Shown here in pieces: positions 46,640 through 59,041 of a stretch of 64,000 nucleotides of DNA; the stretch's first letter is position 1, and every line of letters starts with the position of its first letter. Both the position numbers and the translations under genes were made by a program. The notes below the pieces were generated by a model that did no database searches, was not told the DNA's origin, and saw nothing but the letters and a program-made list of their open reading frames with translations. This DNA comes from Cucumis sativus (taxonomy: Eukaryota > Streptophyta > Magnoliopsida > Cucurbitales > Cucurbitaceae), in NCBI RefSeq assembly GCF_000004075.3, contig NC_026657.2:25886408-25950407 (forward strand). The letters run 5' to 3'.

Positions 46640-47379
46640 AGGAGCAAAAACCATACCCACTCATCTAAGTAAAATCCTCCATCTTTCATATCTCTTCACA
46701 CAAACAACATATGTTAGCAGAAGAAATCCAAACCTCAGACAAGGAACACATAAAACTAGGCAATAAACAAAACACCTTAAGAATTGGTCTCTGATTTTTT
46801 AGACATATCATCAAACACCTTGCGAGCTTAAATCAAATACTCACCATCTGAAGTCTCTCATTTTTCAAATCCCTTAGGAGCAAAAACCAAATGCCCAGCA
46901 TCTAAGTAAAATTCCCCATTTTGCACGTAAACACGATAGAGGATAGTAGCAGAAATCCAAACCCAAGGAAGACAAAAAGTAGAGAAAATATCTTTTAAGA
47001 AATAACCTCAAATTTTATAGACATATCATCAAACACCTTGTGAGCATAAACCAAATACCCACCATCCGAGTCCCCATTCTTTAAATCTCTTCACACAAAA
47101 ACACAATATACCAACTCACAGAAATTCAAACCATAGCACAGAAAACAGAAAACAAAAAACAAAAGAACGTCTAGAAAAATTAGCCCCAAGCAGAAGAATA
47201 AATTGAAAGAGGCTAAATAAACCAAATACCCACCATCCGAGTCCCCATTCTTTAAATCTCTTCACACAAAAACACAATATTGACCACAGAAATTCAAACC
47301 ACAACACAGAAAACAGAAAACAAAAAACGTCTAGAAAAATTAGCCCCAAGCAGAAGAATAAATTGAAAGAGGCTAAAAA
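46640..47379. repeat. Degenerate tandem repeat of about 170-200 bp, four units
   Basis: The recurring blocks are GCAAAAACCA...CCCA-CATC, CTCTTCACACAAA, CAGAAATCCAAACC and CATATCATCAAACACCTTG. The last two units (47048-47218 and 47219-47379) are nearly identical apart from small indels. The first two are more diverged. No protein is recognisable on either strand. Confidence 0.8.
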
Positions 47380-48624
47380 ATTGTTTTTAGTCTGTCAGAC
47401 CACCTTGTGGCCATCCCAGCAAGTTGAAGCCTGCCAAGAACGATCCTCTACAGTCGCCAGACCAAGATCTGTTGAACCGTTAATCACGCTCTAGCCACAG
47501 GGTAGCTATTCATCCACCAGACTTTGGTTCTTGTCTCCCTAGAACTCAAGGACACAGATGTACAACCTATAGAACAGATCCTGTTCAAGTAAGGTCGTGC
47601 CCCTTCACCATCATCTTTTCGTTTAAATAGTGCATAGTCTTATCCTATATTTTCAATATGGGACATTCTTATGGTATAGGCACTTGCAATTAGGCCGAAA
47701 GAGAGTTCTTTTTCATTATTGTTATTAAATCTAATTCAATTATTAGAATCGTAATTCTCTTGGACTTGAATAAAATGATAAAAAAAAAATGTTATACTAA
47801 GAAAAAAAAAAAAGAAAATAAGGGTAAATTTATATCAATTCAACTAATGAATACTTGTGAAGTTACTCTAACTATTAGTTTCAAATTTATATGAAGAATT
47901 ATTCTCTAAATAATTTAAAATTTTGTTTTATGGAGTATAATTGGAAAGAAGTTATGGAGTGAATTTAATTCAAACAAGCGCATGAGATGTAATTTCAATT
48001 TTTTATTAGAACCATACATTTCAATTGATAGAAGTTAGAAAAACTATTAATCAATTCAATTTCGGACAATTGTAAATATAGTTCAAAGTGTTAGATGATA
48101 GAATTTGGATATGGATAAACTATATCTTTGATAGGATTTGTGTTCAATCTTAAAATTAATTGACATATATTAGACAATCAACTGATGTTACAGTAAGTCA
48201 CAAAAACACAAAAATGTTGTAACAATTTTCTTCTTCAAATATATTACATAAATGTTATTAAACGAATCATTAATGTCTTAATTTTTTTACGTCACAATTA
48301 CAAATGTATGATTTAAATAGTCTAACCGTGCACGAATTAAAAATTAAGTTTGGTTAAATTACGTGGTGGACAAAATATCATATTTAAGAAACCGTATATA
48401 ATAAAAATAGGAAGAGAAAAACCTAAAGTTGAAATAAAATAATAGTCTCAAACGTAACCAAACACAATTATTATGTTGATATCCACTTTGATAAATGTTT
48501 ATCTCCAACATGGTGACTACAAATCATTTAGGACTAACACGTTTGTATGCGATTGAATTTGTAATAAAGGAAATAATTCAATTTTGACAAATTCAAACAC
48601 AAACTCTATTCATTTTCATTTCTA
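47380..48624. other. Intergenic DNA downstream of UGT A
   Basis: 47380-47600 is GC-richer (CTTGTGGCCATCCCAGCAAG and similar) without a recognisable protein, perhaps the remainder of the repeat-bearing element to its left. From 47640 to 48600 it is AT-rich, and the last part should include the 3' UTR of the minus-strand UGT gene. Confidence 0.35.
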
Positions 48625-51600
48625 TTAAATATTTAAACCAGAAGCTAGTTGGGTAAGAAACTCATCAACATTTCGATCTGAACTTCCACCTTGATTCACC
48701 GCCTGTCTTGCTAATGCTCCCCATTTAGCAGCATTTTTTCTAATCTCCTTTCCTCCAACGTTATCATCCATTATCTTCAATATACAATTGGCGATCGTCA
48801 TTCGTCGCACGATTCCAGTAGGGTCAGGAAAAGCTCTAAGTCCCGTCTTCCAAACATCCATTACAAACTTGGCATTAACAGTTTGATCTGTCCACTGTGG
48901 CATTGCAACCATTGGAACGCCAATGGTTAGAGCCTCGAGTGTTGAATTCCAACCGCTATGTGTGACAAAACAACCTATTGATTCATGAGATAAAACTTCT
49001 AATTGAAGACACCAAGGAACTATTAGCCCTTTCTCCATTGTTGCCTCTACAAACTTTATTGGAACCTTCGCCACCTCTGGATCCCTTACCTGTCCCAATT
49101 CTACCATTAACTTTGTCCTACTTTTATTTATATATACTAAGACAAACAAACACAAATCGATTCACATACGTGAGTTCGATTGATGTACATGTGTGCTAAT
49201 AACACAATGTTTGCAGGTCTAGGGTAGTTTAAGAAAATTGTTCACAATCACTTTTTTTTCAATCTTTTCATAATAAATAAAAATTATTTGTTATAAAAAC
49301 AGTTTTTAGATTTAGTTCAAACCTATAATTTGTATCCATTAAATTTTAAAATTTAAAAGAAATTTAATTTTACACTTCACTTTTTCGGGTTTAGGATTTA
49401 GGGTTTAGTATGCTCAATCTAAATTGGCTTCCAATCTAATTGTCACACAACATAATTACCATCCTTATTCTTACATCATTTTTCTCAATCCAAATGACCT
49501 TAAACAAACAAGAAAGATAAAGTTTTCAAGTACTAAAGGAGAAAATTTTAGCATTATTATGGTACCTACTACCTTTATTGATTATTTAACATGTTATTAG
49601 ATAATTATTAAATATTTATTGTAGAAATCTTACAATAGTTTTTAGAACGAATATCGACTCATATATTTAAACTAGTAATAATATCAATTTAAACCTAAAC
49701 TTTAAGTATTGTATTCATTTAACCCTAAACTAATAGTTGCATCAATTCATACCTTAAACTTTCATAAAATAAAAGTCTCAATTTTCATAAGTGTATCCAA
49801 GTAAAACACAAAAAGAATTTAAATTGTCACCATATAAATTTAAAGTTTAAATTAAAACATTTGTAAAAATTTAGAGTTTAAATTGATACAATTACTAGTT
49901 TAAGTTTAGAGTCTATACAAATTTATTAGTTCAAAATTTAAATTAATATACTTAAAGATAAAAACTACAAAATTAAGAGATAGGATTGAAAGTTTCCCAA
50001 AATATTTTAGTGCTTTTAAAATAAATAAAAATAGAAATAGAAATAATAATGAAGTTTGTTTTTTATTAAAAAGGAAAAAAGATTCCCAAGGACAAGCTAA
50101 GCCTTGGGAAGGCGAAGAGCGCAACCCTTTTCTTTTGTCTCCTCTCTTTGGGATATATGAGTTGAGGGTAACGATGTGTTTCTGACGGTGGTTTATATTA
50201 TGTTTCACCAACTTGTAAGGAATTTTATTTGTTTAAACAATTGGATATTTGTAATTGATGATCATTTAATGAATAATAATTTAAAATATATTGATATTTT
50301 AAAAAATTTGTAAATATAGCAAAACTATCGTTGATAGACTTGTATGGTCTATCAGTTATCTACCGGTGATAGATTTCTTTCATTAATAGAATTTGATAAA
50401 TTTGTCTATATCTACAAATTCTTTAAAATGCTCTTATATACTTAATTATTTCAAATCTAATTGCTAAATTTACAACTATCCCTAAACAATTTCCTAAACT
50501 CCACCCCATGACCTTCCAAAACTATCCACTTATTTTATTTGAGGAAACATGTAAATTTGTAATGTACTCTTATACTTTAAGTTACCATTTTGGGATATAT
50601 TTTAAATAACTTTAATAAAAAAATTTAATTAAAATAATTATTTTTAATTATAGTGTGAATGATAAAATATTAAAATTATTTACAAAATATAAAATAAAAA
50701 CTTAAACAAGATATAGAGATTTGCTATTTTTGAAAATCTTTATATATAGTTTTTTTTTTCTCAAATCAATTCATATAAACTATTTATTTGACAAAAAATT
50801 TAACTAGATACAATATTCAATTTTTATCAAAGAAAAATAAAATGTTTATAAGCTTATTAAAAGCTTCCTTAACGTAAAACTAAAAATCTATAAAATCCAC
50901 GCTTTCAATTATTTAAGTAGGATGAGATGAACCAAAATATTTATAATATAGCAAAATTTTATTATTATCTATATAGTGATATTGTCTATATAAACTGATA
51001 AATATAAATATTAGTTTTACCATTTAAAAAATTAGATTATTTTTCTTTCACACCAAACTTCATTTTTAGAAAACTATTATAAAAGATATGACTGAATAAA
51101 TTTGCATAAGGTTTAGGATAAAGCTTACCACCCACAGGAAGAAACAATTGGTTTGTGCCAAACCCCAAGCCAATTCCTCCATCTGCTCAATGCTCAAAGT
51201 TGAAAAACTCCCAAATGCCACGAACACCACCGACGCTTTCTGACGATTGTCGAGCCATTTTCGACAAGCCTCGTCAATGGGTTTGAAGAAGTTGAATCCA
51301 TACTCCCTATCATCGTGAATTTGCCTATCGGCATACATTGACGGTATGTTTGGTCCGACCGTCTTCATCCTCCATTCCTTCTCCATCCACTCTAACACCT
51401 GAACATTGTCCCCAGAAAATGAAAAGATAGAAAAAGGAGATTGAGCCAAGTGAACTAAGTGAGGAAAAGAGAAGACATTTGTAGAAAAAGCTATATATGT
51501 TTTACAATTGTTGGTTTGTTTAAAAAAACAAAAAACCAACTTCATGAATTGTTATTTTACCATGCTTACAAACTAATCCTCCACACAATTCAATTCTTAA

Positions 51601-52993
51601 ATTAATCCACCTACGTATTACTATTTATATAGGTTGAGAAATCAATTTTCACCTTTAAAATTAAAACTCAACTAAGATGGTATTTTTGTAAAGACGAAAG
51701 ATTTTGATTTCAAATTCTTTCTCAAACTGTACTTATCTTTTCAAAAGAGAAATTACCATCAAATGTTACTATTATTACAATTTTAAAAATAGCTTTTACA
51801 ATTTGAAGTATATTTTGTAATAAAAAGATATGGTTATATTTTCAAAAGAAAACACCCAAAAAAAATTATGACATATTTAAAAAATTTAAAAAAGAACTAT
51901 ATACTTTAAACATTACAAACTTATTCCTAACTTTCATAAATGTTTTGAAAAAGTAGATTAATAGTTTTTTTTTTCTTCAAAATATTGAAGAAAAACAAGT
52001 ATATAAAATGATGTAGAACAAAAATTTGATTAACCACTTATCCTTTTGTAGTTTAAAAGTTTTGAAAATGTAAAATAGGAAGTAATTAATGCACAAAAAG
52101 GAGAAAGAATTAGAGAATAAAATGGAGTCTAAAAGAATATTGGATGTTAGATGTTACAATCAAAACGTTCCATCAAACGTATTTTCACTCTAAATTAAAC
52201 ATATTCTAAAAAGGATATCGAAAATAGAGTGGTATTATTGTAATTTTAAAAATATAATTTTAAAAGAAAAAGAAAAAGGGCAAAAGGAAAGAGATAAATA
52301 TAAGTTAGGCAGAGAGATAACCTGTTGTTCTTGTTCATAGAAACTATTGCAAAGTAACCAATCGGCTTCCTCAATGTTCCGAAACTGATTAACCACCGTA
52401 GCCAAAAACCCCGGACACGATTTCACATCTTTTACAAACGACGGCATTTCCTCCGCCCTCAGTGCCGGCATTCCCCCCATCCTAATCTCCTCCTCCACTC
52501 CCAATGGAAGCTTAATTTCCCCTTTGTAAATATGGAAGTAAATGTTGTTGACGCCGCACATCTGTGTGAAATAAACCGCCGTCTTCAGCCCCCATTCCTT
52601 CGCCACCTCCAATACCCACGGCATAAATCCGTCATACATCACCGCGTCGATGCGCCGCCCTCCCTCCTCCAGTCGCCTGATCAGATCTCGGACTGTCTCC
52701 GACCCGACGCGCTCCAGCCGTTGGTGGTAGTCAGGGACGGAAACGGCGGAGAGAAATCCTCCGTCGTCATGATCGTCGGAGAAGGTCTCCACGGGGAAGG
52801 GCGGAGGGTTGTCGGCGGCGGGGCTGTTGTTGTAAAGGTATTTAGTGATTACGAAGGTGACGGCGGCGCCTTTGTGGTGGAGGCGTTTGGAGAATTGTAA
52901 AAGAGGATTTATGTGGCCTTGAGCTGGGTATGTTACCACTAGAATATGAACTCTTTTACCATTGTCGACCATTTTACTGTCTCCGTCAGCCAT
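48625..52993 (-). CDS. UGT74-type UDP-glycosyltransferase (UGT A), three exons
   Basis: Exons (minus): 52993-52322, 51398-51129 and 49089-48625, giving 1407 nt and 468 residues. The introns (923 and 2039 bp) are GT-AG and phase 0. The ATG at 52993 is chosen because the upstream extension lacks a further ATG. The acceptor-binding half has catalytic His27 in YPAQGHINP and the YDGFMPWVLEVAKEWG block holding the partner Asp. The C-terminal half carries the 44-residue PSPG box (about 340-383) from WCLQLEVLSH to PQWTDQ, whose final Gln favours UDP-glucose. Box position 20 is Ser in THSGWNS, where most plant UGTs have Cys. UGT74 enzymes glucosylate carboxylic acids and other small acceptors in the cytosol; the acceptor here cannot be read from sequence. 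Acceptor AG before exon 3 lacks a good pyrimidine tract. It is paralogous to UGT B at 61035-63659. Confidence 0.9.
50290..50440. repeat. Dispersed GATAGA-palindrome repeat inside UGT A intron 2
   Basis: AAATTTGTAAATATAGCAAA, TTGATAGACTTGTATGGTCT and GGTGATAGATTTC form partly palindromic text. Related text occurs at 25410-25470, 45830-45990 and 50930-51010. It helps explain the 2-kb intron. Confidence 0.55.
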
Positions 52994-53711
52994 GGAAATG
53001 GTCCTCAAGCTTTATTCTTTCCAACGCTCTGGATATTTGATAGTTTATAGGATAAAATGTGGTTTCTCTTTCTTGGTAATAAATACAAACACGTATAATT
53101 GACGTGATAACATGGAAAAGATAATCTCAAAGAAAAATAAAAATAAAATGAGTAACATTCACAATGATCAAATAATATATTAATTTATGGTACTCCAAAT
53201 TTGGCACTACTTTTCTGAGTTTTCTTTGTGTTCTTTAAATTTGAATTTGAAGTTCCGTAGGACACTTGGTGACTATGGAAGTTAGATGGTCTCTTTTTAT
53301 TTTGTGCATCACCAATAAGACAAACCATTACCAAAAAGAAAAGAAGAAAAAATAACTCAATTATTCAAAAAGGTGTCTACTACTTTTATAAATTTCATAT
53401 TTCCTCTTGCATCAAACGTTTTTTCACTTCTTTTTATTTTTATTTGCTATTTATTTTTCTTCTTTTCGTATTATTAATTTCTTCTTTAATTACAATATTA
53501 TGATTATTTAGGTAAATATTTACCAATTTTTCATTTTCTCTTCCACAATTTCTTCCTTCTTCTTCATTTCTCATCTTTGTTTTTCTTCTTGGAATTAGAT
53601 TTAAATAATATTGCTACATGATCTAATAAACGATCGCGTACCAATATCTAAACAATCGGTTGTCTATTCCAAATAGACAGAGACAGATCACTATCATTAA
53701 TAAATCGTTTT

Positions 53712-53841
53712 GATTTGGTACAAAATCATTTAAATTTGATATAAAATCATTTAGACTATGTACAATGGTACAAAATTGTTTAGACTTGATATAAGGGTAC
53801 AAGATCATATACAACTAGTACAAGATCATTTAGACCGGTGA
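53712..53841 (-). repeat. 21-bp minisatellite, inverted and more diverged (family copy 3)
   Basis: Units such as GATTTGGTACAAAATCATTTA (53712-53732) and the next at 53733-53753 are the reverse orientation of the 32269 and 45201 arrays. Later units are stretched to about 29 bp. The array is again followed by a TTTGTTTTATTTTTG-like flank near 53940. Confidence 0.7.
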
Positions 53842-54849
53842 CCGATTAATAGTAGGAATATTTTTGTTATTTCACGTTGTGGATCTTGACCTTTTTCTTT
53901 TTTTAAAATTGTTCTATAAGGTATAGTTTTTGTGCTTTGTTTTATTTTTGAAGAACCCTTAAAATATATTAAACTTTTAAAATGCAAAAGAAAAAAATAT
54001 CTCATTAGTTTTAATGAAAACTACTAATATTTATTTTAAAAATAACTTTCGAAACGTAAAAAAAAAAAAACAAAATCATTACAATATATAGGGATACACA
54101 AATGGTTAAAAAGATTGTGGAAAAGTGGTGAAACTCAAACATATTAAGTGAAAGGGGTTTAATTTTTAGCACTAAGGTCCTTTACTTTTTACGTTAGATA
54201 TCGGAAATAGAGGGTCGTACCTCAGGAAATGGAAGGGTAGAGTCAATTTTAAAATTCACGTGAGATAAGGGTTAGAATTAGGGAAATTACATGGGATAGC
54301 ATTTTGAGAATATGATATAGCAATTTTAGTACATTGTTTTAGAATTTTGCAAATATGGCAAAATTTTCATTTCTCCATCTTAAATTTGTTATTATTCCTA
54401 AACTACTCGTCAATCACTTATTTATCTTTCTATTCTTAATGTTCTACTCATTATTTATTTATTTTATCACTTTTAAGGTCATAATTATTTGTTTATTCTT
54501 ATGCTAGAAAAATTATTTATTCTTTTTGTCTTAATCTTAATTTTAAAATATAAATAGTACAATAATTGCAATATGAAATATAATATAATGATTGTTGATC
54601 GAAGTAATTTAATTTCATTTGTGATTGTTTTTTTTTTTTTACTTTCTTCGATGTGTATTTTGAGTTGAATATGATTCCAAATGATTTTGTTTTATTTTTT
54701 TACATTAATTTTTTGGTTTTACTTTGTCTCAATTTCGTATATCAGTGTTGTGATACACTTATATTATATGTATTAGTTGGTTAATATACTTATTACGTGA
54801 TTTTTCATTTTTTCAAATTTTATGCAATTCATTAGAATATTATTAAGTA

Positions 54850-55225
54850 TATGAATGATGTAACTCAGTGTATCATTATCAAGTATATCAACACAATATA
54901 TTGTTAAAGTATATCAGTAAAGTGAATCATTATCAAGTATATGAATCAAGTTTATAAGTGTATATCAATAGTATATCAATTATATAAGTAGAGCTTCAAG
55001 CATATCAAGTGCACTTAATCAATCAATTGTATAAGTGAAGAATACTAAATGTATCTATAGTATATCAGGTGTATCAAACATATATTAGGTAGTGTTTCAG
55101 GTGTGTATCAAAAGGTATCGAGTGTATAAAAAAATATCAAGTGCATCAAGTGTATCAATAATATGTATCAGGTGTATTAAGAAGTATCATGTGTATCAGA
55201 GGGTATATTAGGTGTATCAGACGTA
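54850..55225. repeat. TATCA/GTGTATCA-rich short-unit array
   Basis: Irregular repeats of GTATATCA, GTGTATCA and GGTGTATCA occur every 10-20 bp. A smaller patch with the same words lies at 56395-56485, so the array was probably interrupted by the 1.1 kb between. Confidence 0.7.
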
Positions 55226-57109
55226 TATTAGTAACGAGGGCATTTGTGGCATTTTACCTCTTGATGTGTGGACTGAGCTTCATTTTTACCATTTTTGCAA
55301 ATAATAAAAGTGTGTGCTATGAACTTAATCATTATAATTTGTTTTGCTATTTTTGCAAGTGCCTCTAGGAAAAAATGTCAAACAAGATGAACAAATTATT
55401 GTAGAACAAATCACAAATCAAACGACAAAATTGAAGTAAGCGAAGATCATATATTGTACGATAAACTATGATAGAAATATAACCACATTAGATCATTTTA
55501 ATATAATTTATCAATTCAACACGAAAGAATTTTTCTAGTCGAGATCATATATTAATTCAAACGTAAATCTAAAGTTGAACATATTTTCGAGCACTAATGA
55601 AAAACTTGAATTGATGAAGGAAAGAAAATTGAATTCAAATATAAAATATCGATCCATTGATCAAAATCCCCAAAGCACAGAACACTCAAAATGAATGAAT
55701 TACCAACATCTGAAAAATCAATAAAATACACAAAAATGAAATGAAGTATTTTTCAGAAGAAAAAAAAAAACTTATCATTGGCATCACAAAAACAACAAAT
55801 GGCAGAAAATATAACAACAGAGAAAAATAAATTTCACAAATTATCGACCTCATCATCGATAATTGTTTGGGATACAAACTAAGAAGTGATGGACCTTGCA
55901 TTCCTACCGTGCTCGCTTCCCCTAAACCCTGCTTAAACCAAAGCCAAAACCCTACCATTCTTTGAATCCACCATGGTATGAACACCAACGATAGAAATTT
56001 CAAAAATTAACAATCGTTTTGGGGTTTCCATAGGAGCAGCAAGAGGGAGGTATAAAATAGCCAACGATTTGGCCAACGATTCAAGATGGAGATGAACGAT
56101 TCGAAGAAGCGAAAGACAGAAAGTAAACAGAAAAAAATAGAGGGAGATAAGCAATTCGAAGAAGGAAAAGATGGAGAAAGTAGAGAGAATAAAAGAGGGG
56201 GGAGTGAGGAACAATGACAAAGGAGAAATGGAGAATGAAGAACAATGATAAAGGAAATGAGTGGAGAATAAGTACAATTGTCTGTAGCAAGAAAAGAGAA
56301 AGATGAGTGAGATAAATTAGGGAAACCATAATCCTAGTATTAGATTAGTTTACCTCCAGCTAATTTGAGGGGCAAACAACCCCTTAAATATCTTGACATA
56401 TTTTTAGCAGTATAAGTAATATATCAATGGTATCAAGAATATCGAGTGTAAAAGGTATATATTAGTAGTATACCATGTATATCAAGTGAGTCTTTTAGGA
56501 GGTACAGGTCTACATGGTTCGGTTCAATCTAATTTTGGGCCAAACCATGGAACAAACTGAAAAGACAGTTCTTAATAGGGTTGAACCACAGAAACCGAAA
56601 ATGTTTTGGTTTCAAATTTGGAACCAAACCATTTGTGGGAGACCCTTTACTAAAACAGTTTATCCTTTGTTAGTTTTAACTTTTAATTTAACTAGAGTTT
56701 TAACTAAGAGTCATAGAAAAGTTTACAAATACCATATATCACTATGATATTTGATGATAACAAAAAAAAAAAAACTGAAATAATATCTTACTCTCAAGCA
56801 CAGTAGACATAGGCACTTGCTGAACCACTCTAAAATCCTGTGTGTTCATCTTCTCCTTCTTCCTCTCTTCATCTTCTCTTCATCTCACCATCTTCTAAAA
56901 GAAAGCTCCAAAGAACAGAACCCAGAAAAATATAATAAAGAAAGAAATAAGAAGAAAGTCCTGGAGACGAATTCTTTAATCTTATGTTATCAATATCTAC
57001 ACGCAAAGTGAAAAGAAAGGGAAACTAAAAGACAAATGGAGAGAAAACCTACCATTGCATGCAAATAGGTGGTTTCTTTGTGTCCATACACGTAGCTTCC
57101 CTTACAAAT

Positions 57110-57121
57110 TGGTATCAGAGC
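57110..57121 (+). other. Primer binding site of a Copia element
   Basis: TGGTATCAGAGC is the complement of the initiator tRNA-Met 3' end, the standard primer site of plant Copia elements. It lies 60 bp before the gag start and marks the right edge of the (unresolved) 5' LTR. Confidence 0.9.
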
Positions 57122-57180
57122 CTACAGAAAGATTCAAGACAACTCCATGAATCACATTCTTGATTTCAAGAAACTCAAAG

Positions 57181-57790
57181 ATGGCATTAGCAAGGTATGA
57201 TATTAAAAAGTTTGATGGTAAGGGAGATTTTACCTTATGGAAAGCCAAGATCAAAGCCATAGTTGACCAACAAAAGACATTGAAAGCCCTCAAGGATCCA
57301 AAAAAGCTACCTAAAACAATGACTCAAGAAGACAAAGAAACTATGGAGAATGTAGCCTATGGTGCCATAGTTTTAAACATAAGTGACAAATGTTTTTAGG
57401 GAAGTCATTGATGAAGAAACAACTTATGAAATGTAGACAAAATTGGATAAAATTTATAAGTCCAAAGATCTACCTAACCATGTATACGTAAGGGAGATGT
57501 TCTTTACCTTCAAGATGGATGGCAACAAATCTTTGATAGAAAATCTTGGAGAATTCAAGAAGTTGTCTTCAGATTTCAAAGAATTGGGAGACAAGATTAA
57601 TGATGAAAATGAATCATTTATTCTACTCAACTCACTTCCATAAACATACAAAGAAGTAAAGATGGTTCTCAAATATGGAAGGCAAACAATCACCACAGAC
57701 GATGTTATTATAGCAATAAAAACTAGAAAACTAGAGCTCAATTCACAGAAAATAGATCAAGCAAATGGTGAAGGTTTGTTCTAAAAAAGG
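57181..57790 (+). pseudogene. Copia (TNT1-type) gag pseudogene
   Basis: It starts MALARYDIKKFDGKGDFTLW with KAKIKAIVDQQK following, a typical TNT1/Copia gag N-terminus. It continues with LDKIYKSKDLPNHVYVREMF and FKELGDKINDENESFILLNS (UBN2-type gag). A one-base frameshift near 57390, a TAG near 57434 (probably former Trp) and a TAA after LLNSLP (about 57642) inactivate it. Sequence after about 57790 no longer matches pol, so the element is truncated by deletion or another insertion. Confidence 0.85.
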
Positions 57791-59041
57791 AAAAGCAAAA
57801 GCAACTATCGCGTATATGGTGAAGTTTTATCTAATTTCAACCTATTCTGTTATGCACTATCCTTCTTTATATCGTGTATATGCTTCACTATTCTTTATAA
57901 AAACCTATAATAACTCGTATTTCTACAAGTTATCAATAACTTCGCAGTTTATTCCATGGGATATTTTTTGCATTTCATGGGACTTAAACTCCACTAATCT
58001 GTAATTCGTCATGTGAAATCTCAGGTAACGGCCAACAATGTATTTGTTTGATCTAGCCTCCTCGATGTCATTTTTTCATTGGGCATCACAAAGTATTTTC
58101 ACTGTCTTCATTGTGCTATAATAATCATATAGCTCACGAATGAATCCATTTAATATAATTTTTTCATAAAAAATATGTCTTCTAGTTGATAGTCACCTTG
58201 GTTTGTTCGTTGGTGGGATTTTTCTCTAGAACCTCATTTTTTATATGTTACAAGCATCAATAACCTTCTTGACAGTTAGAAAGAAGAAGAAAAATCTTTT
58301 TATCTCCATCTTTTGAAATTCACCCATTCAAAACAAAATGAACGGTTGAGTTTAGAAAATATAATGTGAAGTGAATTGTAGCCATTAAGTCAAAGAAAAA
58401 GGAAAAATTTCTCCACCTTTTGAAATTCGCCCCTTCAAAATAAAATGGGTGGTTGAGTTTGAAAAACATAACATCGAATCAAAGTAGATGAATTCGTCTT
58501 AAAATTGTTGTTGTAAGAATCTATAATCGTCAACAATTGGAAGCAACAACTAACTGTCAATAATGAAAAACTGGAAAACAAAAATTTGTTAACGGATAAG
58601 TGTCGAAGGTCGCTCTCTTTAAGACGTTTTGCAACTCTACCCATGTTTGAGCAAGCAGTTTTAAAGGTACCACGATGTCCTCAGGATAAAACAACAAAAA
58701 ATTGTATACGATTAGCTGTACACAAAAATTGATAGGCTAGACTAAACACATTTTCACTAATATATGATATTGCACGAAAATATGAGCTTGAAGGAAAACG
58801 TAAAGTTGAAACAAGTCTACTTAAGTTTAAGTTTATTTAGTATAGTAGTTTCCATGATATTTTCACTTAGCATACAAACTAATGTTATGGATACATCAAT
58901 TTTCATACTACTGGTGTGGAAGAATGATGGTGACATATTTTCCAATTATATGAAAATTTCTTTGAATAAGAATATGATGAGTTTCTTGAAAAATTTTTTT
59001 TGTAGATTCAGACTCGTTCCAATAAAGACGCAAGTTCTTTT
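57791..59041. other. Intergenic/repeat DNA after the gag remnant
   Basis: No supported gene. A near-duplicate of about 60 bp (TTTTGAAATTCACCCATTCAAAACAAAATG and CTTTTGAAATTCGCCCCTTCAAAATAAAATG types) occurs at about 58312 and 58418. Confidence 0.35.

Larger units (their letters stand above)
52994..57109. other. Intergenic DNA between UGT A and the Copia gag remnant
   Basis: The first few hundred bases should contain the UGT A promoter; no clear TATA was picked. It contains a 21-bp-type repeat (53712-53841) and a TATCA-rich array (54850-55225, with a second patch at 56395-56485). Purine-rich sequence at 56030-56330 shows no convincing gene on either strand. The part before 57109 should be the 5' LTR of the Copia element, but its left end was not found. 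Confidence 0.4.

Noticed and set aside
53008-53008. An upstream start for UGT A at 53008
   Set aside because: The codon there is TTG, not ATG. The first ATG in frame is at 52993.
55686-56329. Minus-strand frames rich in Phe, Leu and Ser around 55.7-56.3 kb
   Set aside because: They reflect a purine-rich plus strand. Hydrophobic low-complexity text with no conserved motif and no splice-consistent model.
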